Assembly: GCF_900113005.1 (NCBI RefSeq)
Contig: NZ_FONW01000010.1
Coordinates: 123,444-187,443, forward strand
DNA: 64,000 nt
Reading direction: 5' to 3'
Source of the DNA: Sunxiuqinia elliptica
GTDB lineage: Bacteria > Bacteroidota > Bacteroidia > Bacteroidales > Prolixibacteraceae
Part shown: positions 17,460-27,286 of the stretch, piece after piece
Position numbering within the stretch: position 1 is the stretch's first letter
Layout of the letters: each line of letters begins with the position of its first letter
Made by a program: the position numbers and the translations under genes
The notes under the pieces: generated by a model
What the model saw: the letters and a program-made list of their open reading frames with translations, nothing else
The model's database searches: none
What the model was told of the DNA's origin: nothing

Positions 17460-19241
17460 TTAATCGTGTGAAAAATGTGCCATTTTCTTTCGGTAGTACG
17501 AGAAAACACGGGCTCTGGATATAAAGCCAATGTATTTTCCCTGGTCGATAACAGCCAGGTTATATCTGCCGCTTGATTCAAACTTCTCAACAACCTGTTC
17601 CATCGAGTCTGTCGTTGAAATGGAATGCTCCGGCAAATACATTAAGTGGCTCACATGAACTTTATCGTAAAGCTCCTGCCTGAAAATCAAATGCCGTATA
17701 TCATCCATTTTAACCATACCTTTCAAATATCCATCCTCATCGACTATCGGAAATAAGTTTCGGTGAGCTTTGGAAATTGCCTCCGTCAAATCTCCTAGAG
17801 TTGAATCAGGACGAAGAACAACAAAATCTGTTTCTATCAGTTTTTTAACCTCCATCATACGAATGACATACAAATCCTTGTCATGCGTCATCAGCTCTTT
17901 TCGTTTCGCTAACTGAATATGGTAAACCGAATTCGAAGTAAAAGCTTTTACAGTGAGGTATGCAAAGGTAGCCACAATCATTAAAGGAACAAAGAGTTTA
18001 TAGCCTCCAGAAATATCTGCGATGAGGAAAATGCCTGTCAAAGGAGCATGTAAAACACCTGCAATCAAGCCTGACATCCCAATCAAGGCAAAATTATTTG
18101 TGCTAAGCTGCTTCAATCCAAACATATTGAAGAATTGTGCAAACAACATCCCTGCATTAACTCCCATAAAAAGTGTTGGAGCAAAAATTCCGCCGATCCC
18201 ACCACTTCCAAAGGTCAGCGATGTTGCAACAATTTTTAGCATGATAACTGCTCCAAGCAATAAATAAATACTCCAATAATGCTCTTGCAGCCCATAAAAA
18301 ACTGAATTATCATACAAATAACTCAAGTCTCCTTCCAAACACATATTAATCGCCTCATATCCCTCGCCATAAAGTGATGGGAAGAAAAATAGCAGTACTC
18401 CCAACCCAAGGCCACCTATAGCCAGACGAACTCGTTTACGCTTAACTCCCTCAAATAGCTTTTCAATGGACAAATACATTTTGGTGAAGTAAGCAGAAAC
18501 CAACCCAGCAAAAATACCAAGCAAAATATAGTATGGAAGGTCATTCAGTTCGAATGTTGTTTCTACGGTAAATGGATACAAAACATCCTGTCCCATGAAA
18601 AAATAGGAAGTTAACACAGCAGACGATGAGGCCAGTAACAATGGAACCAGACTAAAGGTAGTTAGGTCAATCATGATTACCTCAACGGCAAAAACAATAG
18701 CCGCAATGGGCGCTTTAAAAATAGCAGCCATTGCTCCGGCCGAAGCACATGCCAACATCAGAATGGTATTACGATAACTCAAGCGAAGAGCTCTTGATAT
18801 GCGGGATCCATAGGCAGCACCAGTGGCTACTGTAGGTCCCTCTAAGCCCACTGAGCCACCAAAACCAACTGTAAAAGCAGAGGTTAAAACTGAAGAAAAT
18901 AAATTGTGACTACTTAATTCGCCCTGACGCATCGAAAGACTGTGAAGAACATTGGGGATACCATGCCGTACCGGGCTTTTTATAATGTAAGTGATAATAA
19001 GTACTGTTATAAGAATTCCAATGGTTGGAAGAATAAAATAGATGTAGTTTTCTACATCCTCTGCCCGTGTAGCTGTTTGTACCAGTTTTTGGGTCAGCCA
19101 TACCGCATTTTTAATAAGCGTTGCAGCAATTCCCGCGATTATGCCAACAACAACACTCAAAATCACCACAAACCGGCGTTCGCTCAAATGCCGTAAACGC
19201 CAGCGGTGAAAACGAACAATTAACGGCAGTTTATTTTCCAT
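17460..19241 (-). CDS. CLC-type chloride channel/transporter with CBS pair (paralogue)
   Basis: 593 residues, same layout as the adjacent CLC gene. Filter motifs: GGSVGLEGPTVATG (GLEGP, closer to canonical) and GGIGGIFAPTLFMG. The helix aligned with the internal proton Glu reads FAVEVIMID, again Val. The C-terminal CBS pair shows NLFPIVDEDGYLKGMVKMDD and RYNLAVIDQGKYIGFISRARVF. The latter half is nearly repeated in the downstream paralogue. The pair may form homo- or hetero-dimers; a -7 box sits at 19249-19256. Confidence 0.92.
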   Translation of the reverse strand: MENKLPLIVRFHRWRLRHLSERRFVVILSVVVGIIAGIAATLIKNAVWLTQKLVQTATRAEDVENYIYFILPTIGILITVLIITYIIKSPVRHGIPNVLHSLSMRQGELSSHNLFSSVLTSAFTVGFGGSVGLEGPTVATGAAYGSRISRALRLSYRNTILMLACASAGAMAAIFKAPIAAIVFAVEVIMIDLTTFSLVPLLLASSSAVLTSYFFMGQDVLYPFTVETTFELNDLPYYILLGIFAGLVSAYFTKMYLSIEKLFEGVKRKRVRLAIGGLGLGVLLFFFPSLYGEGYEAINMCLEGDLSYLYDNSVFYGLQEHYWSIYLLLGAVIMLKIVATSLTFGSGGIGGIFAPTLFMGVNAGMLFAQFFNMFGLKQLSTNNFALIGMSGLIAGVLHAPLTGIFLIADISGGYKLFVPLMIVATFAYLTVKAFTSNSVYHIQLAKRKELMTHDKDLYVIRMMEVKKLIETDFVVLRPDSTLGDLTEAISKAHRNLFPIVDEDGYLKGMVKMDDIRHLIFRQELYDKVHVSHLMYLPEHSISTTDSMEQVVEKFESSGRYNLAVIDQGKYIGFISRARVFSYYRKKMAHFSHD

Positions 19242-19248
19242 TTGCAGG

Positions 19249-19256
19249 CAAAAGTA
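19249..19256 (-). promoter_or_regulatory. -7 promoter box for the CLC operon
   Basis: Minus strand TACTTTTG, immediately upstream of the ATG (19239-19241). The leader would be nearly absent, so either a leaderless-type start or a chance match. Confidence 0.35.
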
Positions 19257-19285
19257 ATAAAAGGCTACCGAAATCTAGATTGAAA

Positions 19286-21694
19286 CTATTTTTTCTTTTT
19301 AAAAATACCTTTTATCGTTTCCCATATCTTCTTTTTCTCCTTTCTCTTTTCTGGATCTCGCATTTCTTCAAGCTTCTTATCTTTTGATTTTCCGGCAAAT
19401 ATGCGCTCAATTAAGTTATCTTCTTTATCCAATTCAAACAGCTCACGATAAGGCGGAATGTTTAAATCAGCAAGTAATTGGTTATTCAATGCGGGGAAGT
19501 CAGCATATTGCATTTTCCGATAACGAGAATCTCGATATAATTTGTGAAAAAACTTACCCACGATAGGAAGAGCCATATAAGCTCCCTGTCCATAACGAAT
19601 AGAACGGAAGTGTACGCCTGGATCAGCTGCACCAACCCAACATCCGGTAACTAACTGAGGTGTTAATCCGACGAACCAACCATCTGAATGATTCTGTGTT
19701 GTTCCAGTTTTACCTGCAAAGTCTCCTTGGACTTTGTAAACCGACCGAATAGATCGACCAGTTCCATCGTTGATTACCGATTCCATCATATGGGTTATAA
19801 TGTTACAGTTTAACTCATTCAAGCCTGTTAAATGAGCTGCTTCCCTCGTGAAAGTTTCGAGCACATTACCCTGACTATCAGTTATAGATACCAAGTAATT
19901 TGGTTCTAGCCGAATTCCTCCATTAATCATGGTAGCATAAGCCATCAATAAATCTTTCAAGCTCATTGAAGCAACCCCTAAAGCCAGTGATGGAAATTCC
20001 GGCAAGTCTGCTTCAATTCCTAAACGACGACAAGTTTCAATAGTTTCGTCAATTCCAGTTTGTACCATCACGTCAACAGCAACAGTATTTAGCGACTGAG
20101 CCAAAGCTCCTTCCATCGAATAAAAGCCTTTGTACTCGCCATGTGAGTTACTGGGCGACCAGTCCTGATAATCCTCGTAAACTTTTTTCTCGTTTGGATA
20201 ATAATCAAAAGGACTCAAGCCATTTTCCAGAGCAGCCAAGTACACAAATGGTTTAAATGTTGATCCAACCTGTCGGGCTGAAAGAACATGGTCGTATTTG
20301 AAAAAACGAAAGTCGATTCCCCCAACCCAAGCTTTCAGAGCACCCGATGATGGTTCAACAGCAAGGAAACCAGCATTTAGAAACCGTAAGTAGTGTTTCA
20401 CAGAATCCAGCGGAGTTGTTTCAACCTGTTTTAGCCCTTCTCTTGTCAACCAAGTCGTTTTTATTGACTGTTTAAAGGCAGCATCAATCTGTTCAGGAGT
20501 CTTTCCAGCCTTGCGCATCTTTTGGTATCGCTCTGACCGCTTGATCGCCCGATCCAAAATAGAAGCATCCCTTCGCCAAGGATCAGCGTTCTTCCAATGA
20601 TCATCGAAGACCTTTTGCAAATTATTCATGTATTCTTTGACCGATTGCTGGGCAAAGAACTGCATATCATAGTTAATCGTTGTCTTAACCTTCAATCCGT
20701 CCGTATATAAATTATAGGGTTCGCCATCTTCTTTTGTGTGATGGGCGCACCACTCCATCAGCTCTGGCTTTAACATCTCCAGGAAGTATGGAGCTGGACC
20801 TTCATTGTAAGAAATCTTCCGATATTTGAGTCCAAGCGGCTTTGCCTGAAAAACATCGCCCTCAGCTTCAGTCATGAAATTATTAGCCACCATCTGACCA
20901 ATAACCACATTCCGTCGTTGCTTCGATTTTTCAGGATTTATCCTTGGATTGTAAGTATAGTTTGCTTTTAGCATCCCAACTAAAACGGCTGCTTCATCAA
21001 CCGTCAAATCACGCGGACTTTTACTAAAAAAACGCTCTGACGCAACCTCGATTCCAAAAATATTTTCACCAAAAGGAACAGTATTCAAATACAATGTCAG
21101 AATTTCCTCCTTCGTATAAATTCGCTCTAAACGGTAGGCAATAATTGCCTCACGAAGTTTATTCACCGGCATACTGAATACCCATAAATCATTTCGAGGA
21201 AAAAGATTTTTAGCAATTTGCTGGCTCAAGGTACTTCCACCGCCAGCGCTCCGATCTTGCATCAAAATCGTTTTAAACAGAACACGCATCAATGCTATTT
21301 CATCAATTCCCCGATGTTCGTAGAAACGAGCATCCTCTGTTGCAATCAACGCATTAATAACATTGGGAGAAATCTCATCAAATTGCACATTGCTTCTATT
21401 CTCAATATAATATCGCCCAAGTAACTTTCCATCTTCAGAGAACACCTCACTTGCCAAAGGATTCTTGATTTCATTAAGTTGCTTTGAACTTGGAACATGC
21501 CCCGTGAATCCCAGATAAACAGCCATGAAAAACAAAAAGAACAAGATTAATCCAACAGCTGACAACTGCAGAAGAATCATCCAAATGCTACGTTGCTTCC
21601 CGGTTTTCTTGCGTTTCTTCTTCTTACTTACCGGTTTCTTTTTGGCTGGTTTGCTCTTTACTTTATTGATTGGGGCAGTTCTTTTTGTTGGCAT
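19286..21694 (-). CDS. Penicillin-binding protein 1A (class A, bifunctional)
   Basis: 802 residues. A Lys-rich cytoplasmic tail (KKKPVSKKKKRKKTGK) and one membrane segment precede a GT51 glycosyltransferase domain (ATEDARFYEHRGID with the catalytic Glu; GGSTLSQQIAKNLF). The transpeptidase domain has SxxK (GSTFKPF), SxN (SLNTVA) and KTGT (GKTGTTQNHSDGW). It polymerises and cross-links peptidoglycan at the outer face of the inner membrane. The C-terminal tail is very basic (KRKEKKKIWETIKGIFKKKK). Confidence 0.96.
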   Translation of the reverse strand: MPTKRTAPINKVKSKPAKKKPVSKKKKRKKTGKQRSIWMILLQLSAVGLILFFLFFMAVYLGFTGHVPSSKQLNEIKNPLASEVFSEDGKLLGRYYIENRSNVQFDEISPNVINALIATEDARFYEHRGIDEIALMRVLFKTILMQDRSAGGGSTLSQQIAKNLFPRNDLWVFSMPVNKLREAIIAYRLERIYTKEEILTLYLNTVPFGENIFGIEVASERFFSKSPRDLTVDEAAVLVGMLKANYTYNPRINPEKSKQRRNVVIGQMVANNFMTEAEGDVFQAKPLGLKYRKISYNEGPAPYFLEMLKPELMEWCAHHTKEDGEPYNLYTDGLKVKTTINYDMQFFAQQSVKEYMNNLQKVFDDHWKNADPWRRDASILDRAIKRSERYQKMRKAGKTPEQIDAAFKQSIKTTWLTREGLKQVETTPLDSVKHYLRFLNAGFLAVEPSSGALKAWVGGIDFRFFKYDHVLSARQVGSTFKPFVYLAALENGLSPFDYYPNEKKVYEDYQDWSPSNSHGEYKGFYSMEGALAQSLNTVAVDVMVQTGIDETIETCRRLGIEADLPEFPSLALGVASMSLKDLLMAYATMINGGIRLEPNYLVSITDSQGNVLETFTREAAHLTGLNELNCNIITHMMESVINDGTGRSIRSVYKVQGDFAGKTGTTQNHSDGWFVGLTPQLVTGCWVGAADPGVHFRSIRYGQGAYMALPIVGKFFHKLYRDSRYRKMQYADFPALNNQLLADLNIPPYRELFELDKEDNLIERIFAGKSKDKKLEEMRDPEKRKEKKKIWETIKGIFKKKK

Positions 21695-21711
21695 TCAATT
21701 ATATTTTAATG

Positions 21712-21719
21712 CAAAATTA
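21712..21719 (-). promoter_or_regulatory. -7 promoter box for the PBP1A gene
   Basis: Minus strand TAATTTTG, 18 nt upstream of the ATG. Confidence 0.55.
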
Positions 21720-21860
21720 GATAAATAAAACGATACAAATACCTCAATACATATATCCATTAAAAAACTTTTTAGTTCATAAGTTTGTCTTAAAATTAGA
21801 ACGGCTATAAACAAAAATTGAGCTGGAGTTTAATTGAATTTGAATCAAATTAGAAAAAGA

Positions 21861-22727
21861 ATGAAAGTTGGATTAACAGGGGCTAATGGCTACATTGGAC
21901 AAAACATCAACCATGCACTTCGTCTCATGGGAGTTGAAGTTATTGCGATTGACCGTCACTTGCTGTATGGCCATCACCTAAAACTAGCTAAGGAGCTTGC
22001 CAATACACATACAATAATTAATTTAGCTGGAGCGCCGATCTTAAAACGTTGGACTAAGAAAAATAAAACAATCATTTATAATAGCCGAGTTTCAACCACA
22101 CGAAACCTTTGCAAAGCTATAAATGCCTTACCTCGCGAGAAGCGGCCAACAAATTTCATTTCAGCATCTGCCATTGGCATATACCGACCAGCCATTCGCC
22201 ACGACGAAACCAGCTCTAAATATGCCAATCATTTTGCAGCTCGGGTTATTGATGACTGGGAAGATACATTAGCAGAGTTGCCAGATACTGTCCGGAAAAC
22301 AATCTTTCGAATTGGCGTTGTGCTTGGTAAAGATTCACAGTTCATTCAGCAAGTGCTCCCCGTCTTTAAATTAGGACTAGGAGGAAAGTTAGGGTCTGGA
22401 TCGCAAGCCTTTCCCTTCATCCACATCGACGACTTGGTAAGCGCTTTCACCCAAGCAATAACCGATGATTCATTTTTTGGAATTTACAATTTAGTTGCCC
22501 CGCAACAAATTAATAATAAAGACCTAACAAAAGCATTAGGAAAACAGCTTAATCGTCCGACACTAATTCCTGTTCCCGGGTTCTTGCTCCATTTCATTTT
22601 TGGGCAGGCATCAACGCTCATTTTAGAAAATCCGGTGGTCATTCCCCGAAGGCTAAAAAATAAAGGGTTTAATTTTCAACACCCAACAATTGAAAACTGT
22701 CTTGAGAATATTCTTTCAAACAACTGA
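21861..22727 (+). CDS. SDR-family NAD(P)-dependent epimerase-like protein (TIGR01777/SulA-like type)
   Basis: 288 residues from ATG 21861. The Rossmann glycine motif is at the extreme N-terminus (VGLTGANGYIGQNI), which decides this start over an upstream TTG. Further signatures are TIINLAGAPI, FISASAIGIY and PFIHIDDLVSAF, typical of the TIGR01777 (YfcH-like) group of extended SDRs. The function of the group is unsettled; the active-site Tyr/Lys are not clearly conserved. Confidence 0.82.
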   Translation: MKVGLTGANGYIGQNINHALRLMGVEVIAIDRHLLYGHHLKLAKELANTHTIINLAGAPILKRWTKKNKTIIYNSRVSTTRNLCKAINALPREKRPTNFISASAIGIYRPAIRHDETSSKYANHFAARVIDDWEDTLAELPDTVRKTIFRIGVVLGKDSQFIQQVLPVFKLGLGGKLGSGSQAFPFIHIDDLVSAFTQAITDDSFFGIYNLVAPQQINNKDLTKALGKQLNRPTLIPVPGFLLHFIFGQASTLILENPVVIPRRLKNKGFNFQHPTIENCLENILSNN

Positions 22728-22782
22728 CAAACAGCTACAAATAAATCAAAATGCAATGAGCAATAAAACTTAAACAGTTTCT

Positions 22783-22790
22783 TACTTTTG
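22783..22790 (+). promoter_or_regulatory. -7 promoter box for prmA
   Basis: TACTTTTG, a full match to TAnnTTTG, 55 nt before the prmA ATG. Confidence 0.5.
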
Positions 22791-22845
22791 ATTCAAAATA
22801 TTTAGTTACTTCGGGCACTCAATTTTTACTCTTAAATCAGAAACT

Positions 22846-23676
22846 ATGAACTACATAAAAGCTTCATTCAAAATATCATCAGATAACGAAACCAATCGTG
22901 AAATTTTGATGGCATATCTTGCTCAACTTGACTTTGAAAGCTTTGATGATTCTGGCGACGAATTTTTAGCCTTTTTCAGAACCGGAGCAGTCTCCGAACA
23001 AGATATTGAACAATCACTGGCAGCTCTCCCTTTCCAGGCCAAATTCTCATTGGAAGAAATGCCTGACGTCAATTGGAATGAAGAATGGGAGAAAAACTAT
23101 TTTCAGCCTTTACTGATCAATAACCAGGTTCTTATTAGAGCGCCATTTCATAAAGAATTTCCAGAAGCCCAATACGAAATTGTGATTGAGCCCAATATGG
23201 CTTTCGGAACGGGAAACCATGAAACAACAAGCCTAATGATGCAACATCTGTCAGACCTCAACCTCAAAGATTGTGATATTCTGGATATGGGCTGTGGCAC
23301 TGGAATTTTAGGGATTTACGCGTCAATGCTCGGAGCCAAAACGGTTACAGCAATTGATATTGACAGTTGGTCTTTTGAAGCAACCATCGAAAATTCGAGG
23401 TTAAATCAAGTAAATAACCTTGAAGCTTTTATTGGAGACGCACAGCTTTTAGGAAATAAGCAGTTTGATATTGTTTTAGCCAATATCCAAAAAAACATCA
23501 TTTTACAAGATATAGAAAAGTATATCTCGGTTTTAAATGATGAAGGGATGCTCATTGTAAGTGGCTTTTATCAACAAGACTTGGAAGACATTATGGGTAA
23601 AGCAGCTGAATTGGGGCTAAGAAAACTGGAAATAAAAGAACAAAACAAATGGATAGCATGTGCATTCCAGAAATAA
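22846..23676 (+). CDS. prmA: Ribosomal protein L11 methyltransferase
   Basis: 276 residues. SAM-binding motif I is LDMGCGTGILGIYASMLGA; the family-specific GTGNHETTSLM precedes it and LANIQKNIILQ is the NxxP-type catalytic region variant. It trimethylates lysines and the N-terminus of ribosomal protein L11. The N-terminal part (residues 1-110) is the L11-recognition domain. The next gene is convergent 5 bp downstream. Confidence 0.94.
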   Translation: MNYIKASFKISSDNETNREILMAYLAQLDFESFDDSGDEFLAFFRTGAVSEQDIEQSLAALPFQAKFSLEEMPDVNWNEEWEKNYFQPLLINNQVLIRAPFHKEFPEAQYEIVIEPNMAFGTGNHETTSLMMQHLSDLNLKDCDILDMGCGTGILGIYASMLGAKTVTAIDIDSWSFEATIENSRLNQVNNLEAFIGDAQLLGNKQFDIVLANIQKNIILQDIEKYISVLNDEGMLIVSGFYQQDLEDIMGKAAELGLRKLEIKEQNKWIACAFQK

Positions 23677-23681
23677 ACTTT

Positions 23682-24404
23682 TTAAAGAAAGAGGTTAGCA
23701 ACTAACCCCACGAGAATAGCGATCGTAAAACTGATGAATGTGCCAATCAAAACATATTCGGAAAGAATGCGGGCGCTATTTTCAGTTTTAACCGATATAC
23801 GGAGAATTGACTTTGCAGCAATTAAAAACCCAATAGCCTGAAACTGCGCAGCCAATACAAAAGTTAAAACCAAGATACGTTCCAAAATACCAATCCACTT
23901 ACCTGCATTCTGCAAACTTGGCCCCATCTCATCACTTATTTGATTTTGCCACCCTTGTGTAGCTAAGTTAATAATGATCATTGAAGGCCAAATAATAAAG
24001 CAGTAAGCCGACGCAACAACCAGTACTTCTTTACTAGAAAGCAATTCACCTAAACCCTCAATCCATTGGTTAGCTCCTCCCCCAACCAACATGGCAACCC
24101 CAATAATTGAAATAATATGTAAAAATTGGTCAGCTATAAACCACAGTAAGTTGTTCGCTTTCAGAGATCGGAAATAAATTTTCAGTAAATCAATCAGATA
24201 ATGAAGAACGAAAATAAAAACGGGGATTTGCCAAACAAAAAAATCAATTGTAAGAATTGTCGATACTCCAGTAACAACTAAAATATGAAGTAGTAGTTTA
24301 AAAGACCGAATTCCTTTCTCATTTTTATCTTTCACCCAAGAGTTAGGCTGCAACAAAAAATCAGCAATCAAATGAGCGAGTAAAAGTCGAAGAACTAATA
24401 TCAT
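23682..24404 (-). CDS. DUF3307 membrane protein
   Basis: 240 residues with six or seven hydrophobic segments. The N-terminus LLLAHLIADFLLQPNSWVKDK is the DUF3307 signature. It starts 5 bp after the SatD-like gene, and DUF3307 and SatD genes commonly pair, so they form an operon. Molecular role unknown. Confidence 0.82.
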   Translation of the reverse strand: MILVLRLLLAHLIADFLLQPNSWVKDKNEKGIRSFKLLLHILVVTGVSTILTIDFFVWQIPVFIFVLHYLIDLLKIYFRSLKANNLLWFIADQFLHIISIIGVAMLVGGGANQWIEGLGELLSSKEVLVVASAYCFIIWPSMIIINLATQGWQNQISDEMGPSLQNAGKWIGILERILVLTFVLAAQFQAIGFLIAAKSILRISVKTENSARILSEYVLIGTFISFTIAILVGLVANLFL

Positions 24405-24409
24405 TCGTT

Positions 24410-25066
24410 TTATAGTTTGCTTAATACATCAATAAAACGGGTATTTACCTTTTCAATTAACGACCAATTGGCCAACTGAATACGATTACTTACCGAAGGC
24501 TGAGATAATCCTAAGCTTTCTGCAATTTCAATTTGCTTATACCCCTGAACAAGATAATAAATAACTTCGGCCTGCGCCAAGGTCCAGTGTTTAAAAAGAT
24601 GGTCAAGGAAAGCACAGGTTAACGCAAACTCCTGATTGTAGTTATCATTTGGGGTTGTAATAATAAAAGTTTGTTTTTTTTGCTTCATCTGATCTAAGGC
24701 TCTTCCTGAAAGAACAAAGGGTTCTTCCATCGTTTTTCCAATATTGGATGGAATATTCTGGACAGAACCAACGGCTAATGAAATGCGAGCATCAATAGAG
24801 GCCTGGCCTTCACCATCTTTCAACCCCAGTTCCATTCTCTTAAAATAGGCTTTCAGATAAACTGCTCTCAAAAACGAATCCTCTACCTCTTCCGTCATAA
24901 TCTGGAAACTATCTCCTCGACTAGCAAGCAAAGGCTCTCCTTTACGTACAAGGTAGTTTGCCGCAGGCTCCTCTAACACATGCATTGTATTCAGAAATGC
25001 TGCCTCTTCAAACTTAGAAGAGTTAATGATGTCTGCCGATATAACTGCAATCTTTCTCACACTCAA
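24410..25066 (-). CDS. SatD-family protein with C-terminal HTH
   Basis: 218 residues from the longest frame. The N-terminal segment KIAVISADIINSSKFEE and SRGDSFQIM are SatD-like; the C-terminus has a sigma-70-region-4-like helix-turn-helix (YKQIEIAESLGLSQPSVSNRIQLANW). It probably regulates, or acts with, the downstream DUF3307 membrane gene. The TTG start at 25064-25066 falls inside a TATATTTG box; the GTG at 25058-25060 is an alternative that would need leaderless-like initiation. Confidence 0.8.
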   Translation of the reverse strand: MSVRKIAVISADIINSSKFEEAAFLNTMHVLEEPAANYLVRKGEPLLASRGDSFQIMTEEVEDSFLRAVYLKAYFKRMELGLKDGEGQASIDARISLAVGSVQNIPSNIGKTMEEPFVLSGRALDQMKQKKQTFIITTPNDNYNQEFALTCAFLDHLFKHWTLAQAEVIYYLVQGYKQIEIAESLGLSQPSVSNRIQLANWSLIEKVNTRFIDVLSKL

Positions 25067-25118
25067 ATATAGTTATTTTAATCTATTTAAACAACAAATA
25101 GATCAAATAATCTATAAA

Positions 25119-25643
25119 TTAATAACATTGACTATTTAAACTATTAAATTTAGTTCTTTCAAACTCTAGTACTTCCAAGTCCTTTACCTGATCACCATTA
25201 ACAACAAACCGCACTGCTGTACACACTTTGTGAAATCCCTTATTCCCTGCTGCTCCCGGATTTATATGAAGGCATTTTATTTTTTTGTCATAAATCACTT
25301 TCAAAATATGAGAATGTCCCGAAATAAAAAGCTGCGGCGGATTGCTATAAAGGCGTTTGCGAATACGGGCTTCATAGCGGCCTGGATATCCTCCAATATG
25401 AGTCATCAAAATATCTACTCCTTCGCATGAAAATCTTAAATCCTCGGGAAACATGGTGCGCAACATATGATCATCAATATTGCCATAAACCGCTTTTAAT
25501 GGTTTTATTGCCGATAGTTCATCTGCTAACTCTACAGTTCCAATATCTCCTGCATGCCATATTTCATCAACATTTTCAAAAAAACGAATGACTCGCTTAC
25601 TTAGGGTTCCGTGGGTATCAGATAACAATCCAATTTTCTTCAT
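25119..25643 (-). CDS. YfcE/MJ0936-type metallophosphodiesterase
   Basis: 174 residues from ATG 25641-25643 (a preceding TTG adds one residue). The calcineurin-like metal site is complete: GLLSDTHGT, WHAGDIG, YGNIDDH, GHSH and HINPGAAG. These small enzymes hydrolyse phosphodiesters with two divalent metals; the physiological substrate is usually unknown. Confidence 0.9.
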   Translation of the reverse strand: MKKIGLLSDTHGTLSKRVIRFFENVDEIWHAGDIGTVELADELSAIKPLKAVYGNIDDHMLRTMFPEDLRFSCEGVDILMTHIGGYPGRYEARIRKRLYSNPPQLFISGHSHILKVIYDKKIKCLHINPGAAGNKGFHKVCTAVRFVVNGDQVKDLEVLEFERTKFNSLNSQCY

Positions 25644-25671
25644 CAACGAATTTTTATTAGTATCTAATGCT

Positions 25672-25679
25672 CAAAAATA
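25672..25679 (-). promoter_or_regulatory. -7 promoter box for the phosphodiesterase gene
   Basis: Minus strand TATTTTTG, 28 nt before the ATG. Confidence 0.55.
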
Positions 25680-25888
25680 GGGTAATTTTAACTGAATAAT
25701 TGTTTCTTTATACCGAACTTTTAAAATCATTGAAGGTTTTAAATTATTGACCTAAATAGAAATTTATCTGAAGGAATTTTCCATAGAGATGAAATTCAAT
25801 CGTGGAAAAAAATAGAGATTGAATCTCACAATAATCTCTCAACATGAAAATCTCTTCGGAAGTATTTGAAAATCTACAATTAAATCAA

Positions 25889-26383
25889 ATGAAACGAGTT
25901 GTAATTGTTCGCCATGCGAAAGCTGTGCCCTATGGCTATGACGAGGATTTTAACAGAAAGCTCAGAGATCGGGGAAAAAACGATGCCAATCAGATCAGTT
26001 CCAAATTGGTAGAAGATGGCATCAAAGCTGACCTCATTATTTCGAGTCCAGCCAAAAGGGCTTTTAAAACAGCAAAAATATATGCCAAGAATTTTAAATA
26101 TCCGGTAAACACAATCCAAACAGAAGAAGAATTGTACGAAGGAATGACCACCCAGGAGTTTGTTGATCTCCTGCGTGAAATACCTGAAGAGATTCAAACG
26201 GTTTTTGTGTTTGGGCACAATCCGTTGGTTTATCACCTAACCAATAACTTGGTAAAACTCTTCAACAGCGATATGCCAACATGTTCTACTGTTGGACTCG
26301 ACTTTGATGTTAGCAGCTGGAAAGACGTATCAGCCCGAGGCGGAGATTTAGCCTTCCACCTGATGCCGAGAATGTTTAAATAG
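25889..26383 (+). CDS. SixA-like histidine phosphatase
   Basis: 164 residues from ATG 25889; the RHG motif VIVRHAKA then sits at the N-terminus as in SixA. Other conserved parts: LIISSPAKRAFKTA and VFGHNPLV with the second catalytic His. SixA removes phosphate from phosphohistidine in His-containing phosphotransfer proteins; related proteins have other phosphoesterase roles. A longer frame from 25844 adds 15 residues of doubtful value. A strong terminator follows. Confidence 0.85.
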   Translation: MKRVVIVRHAKAVPYGYDEDFNRKLRDRGKNDANQISSKLVEDGIKADLIISSPAKRAFKTAKIYAKNFKYPVNTIQTEEELYEGMTTQEFVDLLREIPEEIQTVFVFGHNPLVYHLTNNLVKLFNSDMPTCSTVGLDFDVSSWKDVSARGGDLAFHLMPRMFK

Positions 26384-26406
26384 GCAAAAAACTTTTCAAA
26401 TTAGAT

Positions 26407-26444
26407 AGAATCCCCGTTATTTGAATTTGAATCACGGGGATTCT
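26407..26444 (+). terminator. Long-stem terminator after the sixA-like gene
   Basis: AGAATCCCCG/CGGGGATTCT perfect 10-bp stem with an 18-nt loop, followed by a moderately T-rich TATATTTAC, which may double as the -7 region for rsmE. Confidence 0.65.
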
Positions 26445-26479
26445 TATATTTACAGCACTAAAGCTCAAATAGAAAAAAC

Positions 26480-27184
26480 ATGCAGCTCTTTTTTACTCCT
26501 GATATTACAGGAACTCAATATACTTTGAATGAAACTGAATCAAAACATGCCATTCGGGTTTTGAGGTTGAGTATTGATGATCAAATACAACTTGTTGATG
26601 GAAAAGGCAATTTTTTTGAGGCCAAAATTATTGATGCTCATCCCAAAAGGTGCACCATCGAAGTAATCTCTAAGCAAACAGCTTTTAATCAGCGAAACCA
26701 CTATTTACACATCGCTGTGGCTCCTACCAAAAATATCGATCGTTTTGAATGGTTTTTAGAGAAGGCTACGGAAATTGGAATTGACGAGATAACTCCCATT
26801 CTATGTGACCATTCAGAACGGAAGGTCATCAAAAATGAGAGGCTCGAGAAAGTGATCGTTTCAGCCATGAAACAGTCCATAAAGGCTTATCTCCCCAAGT
26901 TAAATCCACTCACTCCTTTTCAAACAGTTGTTAGTGCTGCGACCGAAAAAGCAAAGTTCATTGCACATTGCTACGAACAAGACAAACGAGAACTTAAGAA
27001 TGAACTAGCAAACAGTGACTCCCATCTAATCTTAATTGGGCCTGAAGGTGATTTTTCTCCTGAAGAGGTAAAGGCAGCAATAGCAAACCAATTTACCCCC
27101 GTAAGTCTCGGAGAAAGCCGGCTTCGTACTGAAACTGCGGCCGTCGTTGCCTGTCATACCGTCAATTTACTCAAGGCTGAATAA
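26480..27184 (+). CDS. rsmE: 16S rRNA m3U1498 methyltransferase
   Basis: 234 residues. SPOUT-family knot motifs: LIGPEGDFSPEEV and LGESRLRTETAAVVA. The N-terminal PUA-like domain has SKHAIRVLRLSIDDQIQLVDGKG. It methylates N3 of U1498 in 16S rRNA. Confidence 0.95.
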   Translation: MQLFFTPDITGTQYTLNETESKHAIRVLRLSIDDQIQLVDGKGNFFEAKIIDAHPKRCTIEVISKQTAFNQRNHYLHIAVAPTKNIDRFEWFLEKATEIGIDEITPILCDHSERKVIKNERLEKVIVSAMKQSIKAYLPKLNPLTPFQTVVSAATEKAKFIAHCYEQDKRELKNELANSDSHLILIGPEGDFSPEEVKAAIANQFTPVSLGESRLRTETAAVVACHTVNLLKAE

Positions 27185-27254
27185 AACATATTTTATTTAG
27201 ATTAAATCCAGATAAATTATTTCCCGAAGTCTTTCTTTTTCATCAAGACTCATC

Positions 27255-27262
27255 TATTTTTG
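27255..27262 (+). promoter_or_regulatory. -7 promoter box for the DUF368 gene
   Basis: TATTTTTG, 25 nt before the ATG at 27287. The TTG inside it is in frame with the gene and should not be taken as the start. Confidence 0.6.
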
Positions 27263-27286
27263 CTTTCTTTCAAAAAAACAGAAAAC

